Source: Prochlorococcus sp. AG-363-M17
GTDB lineage: Bacteria; Cyanobacteriota; Cyanobacteriia; PCC-6307; Cyanobiaceae
Length of the DNA: 53,204 bases
NCBI GenBank assembly: GCA_003278365.1
Contig: QCFS01000009.1
Coordinates: forward strand, 1 to 53,204
Direction of reading: 5' to 3'
The notes below the pieces were generated by a model. It made no database searches. It saw nothing but the letters and a program-made list of their open reading frames with translations, and was not told where the DNA came from. Positions 47,488 to 53,204 of the stretch are shown here, piece by piece. The position numbers and the translations under genes are program-made. Every line of letters starts with the position of its first letter. The stretch's first letter is position 1.

Positions 47488-47646
47488 TCAGTTAGAACTC
47501 TTTTCTAGTTTCAGCGATCTCAAATACCTTTTACGTTGTCCACTGCCCTCTATGTCAACATACCACCCACAAGCCAGTCGATGGTCTTTTTCTTCAAAGC
47601 TAGGATTTTTTTCTAGTTTGAAGATTTTCTTTTTTTTGTTTTCCAT
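47488..47646 (-). CDS. Small basic soluble protein, 52 aa
   Basis: ATG 47646 to TGA 47488: MENKKKKIFKLEKNPSFEEK, DHRLACGWYVDIEGSGQRKR, YLRSLKLEKSSN. Highly charged, with a compact WYVDIEGSG core. It looks coding because composition is varied and a proper start and stop flank it. Unknown family. It lies 7 nt downstream of the headless frame at 47654. Confidence 0.55.
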   Translation of the reverse strand: MENKKKKIFKLEKNPSFEEKDHRLACGWYVDIEGSGQRKRYLRSLKLEKSSN

Positions 47647-47653
47647 GCCCTAT

Positions 47654-47833
47654 TTAAGCACTCATTTCGCCATCTACAAGTATATATGATTGAGTTCTCC
47701 ATTCGCTGTTATTGGCACAGATTGATTTCCCTGGACCGACTATCCAAAAGATCTGATCACTTTTCGCTTGTTTCCCAGCAGCACTAATAGCATAAGCATT
47801 TGAATGTAGTTCTTTAATGAATGTAGTACTGAT
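47654..47833 (-). pseudogene. Headless gene remnant
   Basis: A 59-codon open stretch with protein-like text: ELHSNAYAISAAGKQAKSDQ, IFWIVGPGKSICANNSEW, RTQSYILVDGEMSA, then TAA. There is no ATG, GTG or TTG between the preceding in-frame TAG and the conserved-looking part; only ATC or ATT codons could start it. It seems to be a gene that lost its N-terminus (perhaps a signal peptide). A rare ATT start is the alternative. Confidence 0.45.
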
Positions 47834-47948
47834 CTAACTGGAACAATTAGATCAATAAATCACTCTTTCTTTTATTAATGATTATTTGTGCTCTCCAGCT
47901 TCTTGTAGTTTTAGTAAAATAAACCTCATATCTTCTGATAAGAAGGCT
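47834..47948. other. Gap upstream of the remnant
   Basis: 115 nt, AT-rich. A minus-strand MRFILLKLQEAGEHK frame of 15 codons is too short to support. I see nothing else. Confidence 0.25.
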
Positions 47949-48299
47949 TCAAAATCCAGTCATCATCCCAATGATAAATAATAATGCGATTACCAAACCC
48001 CCTCCGATATATCGTAAATTGGCTGAATTTTTATCTTGTTGATATCTTGGGATACCATCTCCAACAGTTAATAATGCTCCTCCGTCTTTATACCAAATCC
48101 AATCTCGAATAGGGGCTGTACGGATAAGCTCATCCTTTGTAAGCCCAAGCCCAAGCTTATCGGAACTACCTAAAAGAATATTTAGCATTGTCTCTGAGTC
48201 TTGGCATCGAGATAGTGCTTCGTTAGTTTGCTCAGCTCCATCCAATGCTTGGACGAGCAATTTTACTCGTTCTGCTACAGGAAGCTGCTTGGGGTCCAT
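47949..48299 (-). CDS. Hypothetical protein with C-terminal TM helix
   Basis: 116 aa from ATG 48299 (MDPKQLPVAERVKLLVQALD); the frame is open to 48323. An N-terminal helical part, then LGLGLTKDELIRTAPIRDWI, WYKDGGALLTVGDGIPRYQQ and a membrane helix GGGLVIALLFIIGMMTGF. The first half faintly resembles Nif11-type leader helices, but there is no GG cleavage site or Cys core. Function unknown. Confidence 0.65.
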   Translation of the reverse strand: MDPKQLPVAERVKLLVQALDGAEQTNEALSRCQDSETMLNILLGSSDKLGLGLTKDELIRTAPIRDWIWYKDGGALLTVGDGIPRYQQDKNSANLRYIGGGLVIALLFIIGMMTGF

Positions 48300-48423
48300 T
48301 GTGTTTTCCTGATAAATTCCCATATCATTAACATATGCTGTCTAGTAACTAAATAACAAGACTTTGAAATGATTTATTTGGTATTACAAGCCCTCTGAAG
48401 AAAAAGGAGTGTTATTTTGTAAT

Positions 48424-49068
48424 TCATCTGGTTGCAATAACTGAGATGAATGGGTCTGATTTTCTACTAATGAAATCAAATAAATATTTAACTTCATTTT
48501 GCTCTTGAATGTGCTTAGGCTCTTCCCAGCCTTGAGAAATGAGAATAGATTTGATATAGCCAATCCGACTATTTGAATCACCTTCAGTCCATATCCTTGG
48601 TGCTTTTGTCCAAAAAGCTCGATCTGAAAATGATACAATTAATTTACCACCAGGTTTTATTACTCTTTTAAGCTCCTGAGCAATATTTTCTGGTTCTTGC
48701 AGGTATTGCCAAGCAGCAACCATTAAACATACGTCGATTGACATATCATCTAAAGGCAGAATCTGACTCTTATTTAAATCTTGAATCCAGTAATCATCTA
48801 GCCTTTGATTCTTTTCTAATTCGATTTCATTTAGGCCGTGACCAATTACTTTCTTGTAACTGACTTCTTCTGGAAGATGGCTTGACCAGCTGCTCATAAG
48901 GTCTAGCAATACTGAGTCTTGTGATATTAATTCTTTATATAACTTAGTTAACTTGCTTCTAAAGGCTTTATCAAGGTGGTGGACTAATCGTGGCTGAGAA
49001 TAGAAAATATTGTCGTCTTCACTGTCCACTTTCATTCGTTGGTAGTCAAATAATATTTTGTTGGACAC
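48424..49068 (-). CDS. SAM-dependent methyltransferase (type 11)
   Basis: 214 aa with a GTG start. A class I methyltransferase fold with a diverged motif I (SVLLDLMSSWSSHLP), motif II LPLDDMSIDVCLMVAAWQYL, and post-motif EPENIAQELKRVIKPGGKLI, VSFSDRAFWTKAP. The substrate cannot be told. The weak glycine loop is typical of this cyanobacterial/plant subgroup. Confidence 0.8.
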   Translation of the reverse strand: MSNKILFDYQRMKVDSEDDNIFYSQPRLVHHLDKAFRSKLTKLYKELISQDSVLLDLMSSWSSHLPEEVSYKKVIGHGLNEIELEKNQRLDDYWIQDLNKSQILPLDDMSIDVCLMVAAWQYLQEPENIAQELKRVIKPGGKLIVSFSDRAFWTKAPRIWTEGDSNSRIGYIKSILISQGWEEPKHIQEQNEVKYLFDFISRKSDPFISVIATR

Positions 49069-49144
49069 TTTAATTCTTTTAATTTTTTCAGTTATTATAT
49101 AGAAGGATTACACCTCTAAGATGTCAAATCCTTAGCCAACCTAG

Positions 49145-49333
49145 ATGGAACAATCTTCGACTTTTGATTTAGGGTCTACTCTTCTTTCGATTGCTGTATT
49201 GATAGGTTTCTTAGGCTTTGTTTTGCTTATCATTCGTTCTATAGAGATTCCAATTCGTATTTATTTAGATAAGAGGAAGAAAAATCAAGATTCTGCTAAT
49301 AACTCTAATCAAGATAGTGATAAGGGCTTTTAA
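49145..49333 (+). CDS. Small single-TM protein
   Basis: 62 aa: a polar start, TM helix with LSIAVLIGFLGFVLLIIRSI, amphipathic IPIRIYLDKRKKNQ and an Asn/Asp/Ser tail. Unknown family. It is convergent with the first pcb gene and shares a strong terminator with it. Confidence 0.6.
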   Translation: MEQSSTFDLGSTLLSIAVLIGFLGFVLLIIRSIEIPIRIYLDKRKKNQDSANNSNQDSDKGF

Positions 49334-49370
49334 ATCTTTGTCTAACTATATCTATTCATACTTGCAATAA

Positions 49371-49398
49371 AAAGCCTCGTCTGGATAGACGAGGCTTT
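49371..49398. terminator. Bidirectional terminator after pcb (first copy)
   Basis: AAAGCCTCGTCT (49371-49382) pairs with AGACGAGGCTTT (49387-49398) around GGAT. T-runs on both strands suit the convergent 62-aa gene and pcb. Confidence 0.85.
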
Positions 49399-49461
49399 AA
49401 AGGATACTCTTTATCAAGCTTGAGTTTAGTAGCTCATTGAGCAACTAGTTTTTTCTCAGAG

Positions 49462-50544
49462 TCAAAGAGTAATCGATGCAGAATCTGCGTTTTGTACGGC
49501 TTGAGGAATTCTCTTGAAGTCGAATCCTAATGCGCGTAGTGCGTGCCATAGGTGGCCTTGAAGGAAGAAGAAACCAAGGTAGTAATGAACATTGGTTAGC
49601 CATGCTCTTGATGTATGGCCAAGTGGCGCACCATCAATTGAAGGGACAGTATCAATCCAGTAAGGAGAGATGCCGAATTTCAATGCCAGTGGCTCTCCAT
49701 ACCAAGCTTCTGGATAAACAGTTGTGTTTGTTGCACACCAGAAGGCTGCAACAATTGCCATCCAGCCAATCCCTGCTAGAGACCAAGAAAGAACTGCTTC
49801 TGCTGAAAGTACTTTCGAGCCTTTAAATTCGGTGTATTCACCAATTTGCTTGGTAGCAATGTGGAATGCTCCGCCACCTATTTCGAAGAAGGCTAAGAAG
49901 GCATGCCCACCCATGACATCTTCAAGGTTGTCAATAGCTAGGAAGTCAAATTGATGATTCCAGATTTGAGTTAGGTCAAGGTTGTAGTTGACCTGACGTA
50001 CAGCTTCTATCGAGGGGTCGTAGATGCCGTGGACTCTTGCCCATTCGACAAACCAAGCACATGCAACACCCATGAAGATGAGGTGGTGACCAAGAATGAA
50101 GGTTTGATTGTCAGGATTCTCCCATTCCAGCTTGTATCTTGCTGCTTGACGGTGCTCAGGACGGTCAGGGCCGAATAGGCCAGAGCTGTTCTGAGTGTCT
50201 TCGCTGAAAATTAGAGAGTGTAATAGTCCAGCACTTGCATAGACCATTGAGCAGATCAAGTGGAAGACAGCAATGAAGGTGACGTCTGCGCCAGTCCATA
50301 CTCCTGCATTGTCAAAGCCAATTCCAAGTGATGCCAGGTGTGGGAGGAAAATTAAACCTTGATGTCCCATCGGTAATGATGGGTCAAAGCGAGCTAGTTC
50401 AAAAAGGGTGATAGCACCTGCATTAAAAGCAATTAATCCTGTATGAGCAACATGAGAGCCAATAAATCGGCTGGACTTGTTGGTAACTACAGAATTACCA
50501 ACCCACCACCCGTAGGTCGGACTTGGATTTCCATAGGACTGCAT
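49462..50544 (-). CDS. pcb: Pcb chlorophyll a/b light-harvesting antenna protein
   Basis: A 360-aa member of the CP43/IsiA/Pcb family with six TM helices, binding divinyl chlorophylls around the photosystems. Landmarks are YGWWVGNSVVTNKSSRFIGS, ARFDPSLPMGHQG, NPDNQTFILGHHLI, WFVEWARVHGIYDP and WHALRALGFDFKR. Conserved histidines in the helices are chlorophyll ligands. It lacks the large lumenal loop of CP43. I cannot assign its letter (pcbA-H). It shares a promoter block with the next pcb. Confidence 0.95.
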   Translation of the reverse strand: MQSYGNPSPTYGWWVGNSVVTNKSSRFIGSHVAHTGLIAFNAGAITLFELARFDPSLPMGHQGLIFLPHLASLGIGFDNAGVWTGADVTFIAVFHLICSMVYASAGLLHSLIFSEDTQNSSGLFGPDRPEHRQAARYKLEWENPDNQTFILGHHLIFMGVACAWFVEWARVHGIYDPSIEAVRQVNYNLDLTQIWNHQFDFLAIDNLEDVMGGHAFLAFFEIGGGAFHIATKQIGEYTEFKGSKVLSAEAVLSWSLAGIGWMAIVAAFWCATNTTVYPEAWYGEPLALKFGISPYWIDTVPSIDGAPLGHTSRAWLTNVHYYLGFFFLQGHLWHALRALGFDFKRIPQAVQNADSASITL

Positions 50545-50583
50545 GATTTTTAGGAAATAAAGGCAAAAAACACCAACGCACCT

Positions 50584-50630
50584 TACAAGCGGCTCAATTG
50601 ATATGGACGGAATAGTTAAAGGTCTTTATT
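50584..50630 (-). promoter_or_regulatory. Shared upstream block of pcb (copy 1)
   Basis: 47 nt, matching 52646-52692 at 46 positions. It begins 40 nt upstream of the start codon, exactly as in copy 2. It probably carries the promoter or leader elements. Confidence 0.75.
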
Positions 50631-51101
50631 AGACGTATTGATAATTTTTCATCATGAAAAAAGTTTTGAAGCGCTTTACCTGTTGATCTTGTCCTTTCAG
50701 TTTGGTTCTATATCTTCCAATTCCATTGGTATGACTAGAAATATTTGTACAGAGGCCTAGTTCCTTTGCCTTTTGGTCGAATGGAGCTGACCTTAATGAC
50801 TATTAGACCTAGATTTTTCTTGTTGTTTTGAACAATTTTGTTTTTCAGCAGAAATGCCTGCTTTTTGGGCATAGCAATAGCTTAAGCACCAGTATTTCTG
50901 CATTGATTATCAGTATTCCCATTTTCCCTGGTTAGTTATTGTCTGCTCTCCTGAAAAGCCCATTAAGGCCAACTCACTTTTAGAGGCCTTTTATCGTTTT
51001 TCAGTTCACTGAACGGTGATCCGCATCATCTGCTACATCATTCTGCTCCTTTTTGTAGAGCAGAGTATGAGATCATTAGCGGACTTCGAAAATTTAAAGG
51101 C
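50631..51101. other. Hairpin-rich gap between pcb and the 76-aa gene
   Basis: Contains several stem-loops on the plus strand: AAGGCC...GGCCTT then TTTT (50965-50992), CTGCTC...GAGCAG (51043-51063), and a TTCAGT-TC-ACTGAA inverted repeat (51000-51013). It may hold small RNAs or regulator sites for the 76-aa gene. Only one short minus-strand frame (50793-50903) stands out. Confidence 0.4.
50793..50903 (-). CDS. Candidate 36-aa Cys-containing peptide
   Basis: ATG 50903 reads MQKYWCLSYCYAQKAGISAE, KQNCSKQQEKSRSNSH, stop TAA. Three cysteines and a hydrophilic tail. The start has only a weak ribosome-binding site, and another frame over the same bases also opens with an ATG. Speculative. Confidence 0.25.
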   Translation of the reverse strand: MQKYWCLSYCYAQKAGISAEKQNCSKQQEKSRSNSH

Positions 51102-51332
51102 ATGCAGAGGTATAACCTTTTAATTTGTTTTTTCGTATTTGTGGTGATTTGGTCGATTTGGTCAGTTTGGACTGCATATCAACCTCTATTAACAACTGAT
51201 CAACTTTCATTTTTATTCTTATGTCTCCCAGTATCAGCTTTGTTGTTGGCCTTTTCATTCTTTGATGATGAAGATGATGATGATTTTGGTGGCGGAATAA
51301 TGCAACCTGCTCTTCAAAGAAATAAGACTTGA
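51102..51332 (+). CDS. Small membrane protein with acidic tail
   Basis: 76 aa with two TM segments (about 5-26 and 34-53), then FFDDEDDDDFGGGIMQPALQ. The Asp-rich tail followed by FGGG looks conserved rather than random. It lies between pcb genes on the opposite strand. A role near the thylakoid antenna is suggested only by position. Confidence 0.65.
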   Translation: MQRYNLLICFFVFVVIWSIWSVWTAYQPLLTTDQLSFLFLCLPVSALLLAFSFFDDEDDDDFGGGIMQPALQRNKT

Positions 51333-51444
51333 ATTGATTTTGCTACTAGCTTTGGGCCGATTATTTGTTTATTCATACCTTTTGTAACTCAATCATTTAT
51401 GCATAGTAGAAAATCATCTTTTTAGGCATATCCCAAAAACTAAA

Positions 51445-51473
51445 AAAGCTCCGCTTTGGTTAAGCGGAGCTTT
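51445..51473. terminator. Bidirectional terminator between the 76-aa gene and pcb (second copy)
   Basis: AAAGCTCCGCTT (51445-51456) pairs with AAGCGGAGCTTT (51462-51473) around a 5-nt loop. A long A-run on the left serves the minus-strand pcb. Confidence 0.85.
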
Positions 51474-51520
51474 GATGTTTTTCGACTTCTTAATTAGTCA
51501 ATAGTGACCTAAGAAAAAAA

Positions 51521-52606
51521 TCAGTTGTTGACTATGAAAGTCTCATCCTTATCGTTTCCGATAGCGCTTCTTACTTTGCTGAAATCAAAGCCAAGAGCCC
51601 TTAGAGCATGCCAGAAATGACCTTGTAGGAAGAAAAATCCTAAATAGTAGTGGACATTTGTTAATGCAGCTCGTGTTGAGTGGCCCAAAAAGGCCGTGCT
51701 ATCTGAAAGGTCACCTGTGTCAATCCAGTAAGGAGATACCGAGAACTTGAGTTGTAGTGGCTCTCCATACCAGGCTTCTGGGTAAACAGTTGTGTTTGTT
51801 GCACACCAGAACGCTGCAACAATTGCCATCCAACCAATCCCTGCTAGAGACCAAGAGAGAACCGCTTCTGCTGAAAGGAGTTCTGCTCCTTTGAATTTGC
51901 TGTAAACACCAAGTCTTTTCTTTTCCCAAGGTGTTGAACCAGCAACCACGTGGAATGCTCCACCAGTGATCTCTGCAAAAGCAAGGAATGCATGGCCTCC
52001 CATGACGTCCTCAAGGCTATCAATGGTTATGAAGTCAAATTGACGTTGCCAAATCATTGAAAGGTCGAGGTTGTAATTAACCTGTCGAACAGCGCCAATG
52101 GCAGGGTCATAGATGCCATGGACTCTTGCCCATTCAACGAACCAGGCACTTGCAATTCCAAAAAGGATTAGATGGTGGCCAAGAATGAAGGTTTGATTGT
52201 CAGGGTTGTTCCATTCCAATTTAAATTTTTGAGCTTGGAGAACCCCACTCTCTTCAACTTTCTCGTCGAATAGAACACCATGTAAGAGGCCACCAGCTCC
52301 ATAGACCATGGAGAAGACCAGGTGAACAATGGCGATTGCGGCAACGCCGGCCCCTGTCCAGACTCCAGCTTCGTCGAAGCCAATTCCTACTGAGGCTAAA
52401 TGAGCTAAGAATAATGAGCTCTGATGACCCATTGGCAGGGAGGGGTCAAAGCGTGCAAGCTCCCAAAGGGTGCTTCCACCAGCCGCAAAGCAGATCAATC
52501 CTGTATGCCCTACATGTGAGGCAATGAATCGGCCTGAGCGGTTGGTGACCACAGAATTACCAGCCCACCACCCGTAGGTGACGCCTGAATTTCCATAGGT
52601 CTGCAT
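51521..52606 (-). CDS. pcb: Pcb chlorophyll a/b light-harvesting antenna protein (second)
   Basis: 361 aa from ATG 52606 (MQTYGNSGVTYGWWAGN), which matches the neighbour's start; an upstream in-frame start at 52639 adds 11 unlikely residues. It has six helices, ARFDPSLPMGHQS, NPDNQTFILGHHLI, WFVEWARVHGIYDP and WHALRALGFDFSK. It is close to the first copy but has a different loop after helix 3 (FDEKVEESGVLQAQKFK) and a different end (NDKDETFIVNN), so the two are not simple duplicates. Different photosystem partners or light conditions are possible. Confidence 0.95.
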   Translation of the reverse strand: MQTYGNSGVTYGWWAGNSVVTNRSGRFIASHVGHTGLICFAAGGSTLWELARFDPSLPMGHQSSLFLAHLASVGIGFDEAGVWTGAGVAAIAIVHLVFSMVYGAGGLLHGVLFDEKVEESGVLQAQKFKLEWNNPDNQTFILGHHLILFGIASAWFVEWARVHGIYDPAIGAVRQVNYNLDLSMIWQRQFDFITIDSLEDVMGGHAFLAFAEITGGAFHVVAGSTPWEKKRLGVYSKFKGAELLSAEAVLSWSLAGIGWMAIVAAFWCATNTTVYPEAWYGEPLQLKFSVSPYWIDTGDLSDSTAFLGHSTRAALTNVHYYLGFFFLQGHFWHALRALGFDFSKVRSAIGNDKDETFIVNN

Positions 52607-52645
52607 GATTTTTAAGTGATAAAAGCAAAATATCCTCACAAACCC

Positions 52646-52692
52646 TACAAGCTGCTCAATTGATATGGACGGAATAGTTAAAGGTCTTTATT
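52646..52692 (-). promoter_or_regulatory. Shared upstream block of pcb (copy 2)
   Basis: 46 of 47 nt match 50584-50630 (one G/T difference) at the same 40-nt distance from the start codon. The leader below it is also similar, ending TAAAAATC just before ATG in both. Confidence 0.75.
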
Positions 52693-52730
52693 TAGTTTGT
52701 AAATAAAGGCTAATGAAACCTAGGTATCTC

Positions 52731-52763
52731 AAAAAAAAACCTCGTCAATTATGACGAGGTTTT
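52731..52763 (-). terminator. Terminator of the third pcb
   Basis: CCTCGTCA (52740-52747) pairs with TGACGAGG (52752-52759) around ATTA. On the minus strand a run of nine T follows. The core resembles the terminator of the first pcb. Confidence 0.85.
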
Positions 52764-52778
52764 GATTCTTTATCTAGG

Positions 52779-52800
52779 CAATTGCTCTTTTGAGCAATTG
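52779..52800. other. Stem-loop just after the third pcb
   Basis: CAATTGCTC (52779-52787) pairs with GAGCAATTG (52792-52800) around TTTT. It lies between the pcb stop and the main terminator and may help protect the mRNA end. Confidence 0.5.
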
Positions 52801-52858
52801 ATCAGTTCAGCAATGGAGGGTGCTATACCTCGACGAAAGGGATTGGCTAGCTATCGCC

Positions 52859-53204
52859 TTAGAGGGTTCTTTCAGCTCCAAATGGTCCATTCCTGTCAAG
52901 TAGGCGTTTGAAGTCAAAGCCCATTGCTCTTAGTGCATGCCACAAGTGACCTTGTATGGCAAAGAAGCCAAGGCCGTAGTGGATATTCACTATTGCCATT
53001 CGGGTGGTATGGCCAAAGAATGCACCATCTGTAAGGTCAACTGTATCTAGCCAGAATGGTGCAATTGTGAAGTTGAGGGCCAAAGGCTCTCCATACCACT
53101 CCACTGGATAAACAGTTGTGTTTGTTGCACACCAGAAGGCTGCAACTACAGCCATCCAACCAATACCTGCTAAAGACCAAGAAAGAACTGCTTCTGCTGA
53201 AAGT
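52859..53204 (-). CDS. pcb: Pcb antenna protein (third, partial; N-terminus outside the window)
   Basis: The C-terminal 114 residues of a Pcb protein; the frame is open to the window edge. LSAEAVLSWSLAGIGWMAVV, AAFWCATNTTVYPVEWYG and WHALRAMGFDFKRLL match the two neighbours, including the helix 5-6 region. Its tail DRNGPFGAERTL differs. Which Pcb type it is cannot be told from this part. Confidence 0.93.
   Translation of the reverse strand, partial: LSAEAVLSWSLAGIGWMAVVAAFWCATNTTVYPVEWYGEPLALNFTIAPFWLDTVDLTDGAFFGHTTRMAIVNIHYGLGFFAIQGHLWHALRAMGFDFKRLLDRNGPFGAERTL

Noticed and set aside
47949-48299. Lanthipeptide (ProcA-type) precursor with Nif11 leader
   Set aside because: The helical N-terminal part is only faintly Nif11-like. 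There is no GG/GA cleavage site with a Cys-Ser-Thr core, and the C-terminus is a membrane helix.

Overview
The window is chromosomal DNA of a low-light Prochlorococcus (marine picocyanobacterium). The evidence is: AT-rich sequence; three tandem genes for Pcb divinyl-chlorophyll a/b antenna proteins at the right end (the third cut by the window edge); a ferredoxin-NADP reductase whose N-terminus is a short hydrophobic segment instead of a phycobilisome linker; the guaB3 - Yfr1 sRNA - trxA order typical of marine cyanobacteria; and very tight gene packing with many 4-nt start/stop overlaps. I cannot name the strain.

Left part (1-37.6 kb), conserved core. tRNA-Glu; an SRPBCC lipid-binding-like protein; petH; the oxidative pentose phosphate pair zwf-opcA; cobB (cobalamin). 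On the minus strand: RecD-like helicase, DUF212 protein, crtE and folD, mostly overlapping. Then a 7TM-HD phosphohydrolase, a thiamine-binding-type protein, leuA, a GH57 glucan enzyme, crtL-gyrA, guaB3, Yfr1, trxA, hisH, rsmD, petG (antisense overlap with rsmD), cytM, a SpoU methyltransferase, a beta-lactamase-fold protein, chlI, ruvC, 5-formyl-THF cyclo-ligase, sufE, hom, a peptide/nickel-type ABC binding protein plus one permease, a DUF1400 hydrolase and an MFS transporter.

Middle part (37.6-49.1 kb), more variable and AT-rich, with many small lineage-type genes. It holds a DUF2834 protein, a 2H-phosphoesterase-like gene, a family-2 glycosyltransferase ending in a 48-bp perfect palindrome, a pentapeptide-repeat protein and several tiny membrane proteins. 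Its metabolic core is a cassette for the compatible solute glucosylglycerate: GpgS, a GH13_18 phosphorylase, a GpgP/MpgP-type phosphatase and a D-glycerate 3-kinase. Read together they make a closed loop: 3-phosphoglycerate to glucosylglycerate and back. Three reading frames here (37.7, 38.8 and 47.2 kb) continue in frame across a single stop codon, and one (47.7 kb) has lost its start, so small-gene decay seems active.

Right part (49.1-53.2 kb), antenna locus. Three pcb genes on the minus strand are separated by a hairpin-rich interval, a small acidic-tailed membrane protein and strong terminators. The first two pcb genes carry an almost identical 47-nt block at exactly the same distance upstream of their start codons.

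Several genes shorter than 60 codons were found by reading the gaps by eye (21240, 24511, 37737, 40950, 47030, 47488, 50793).
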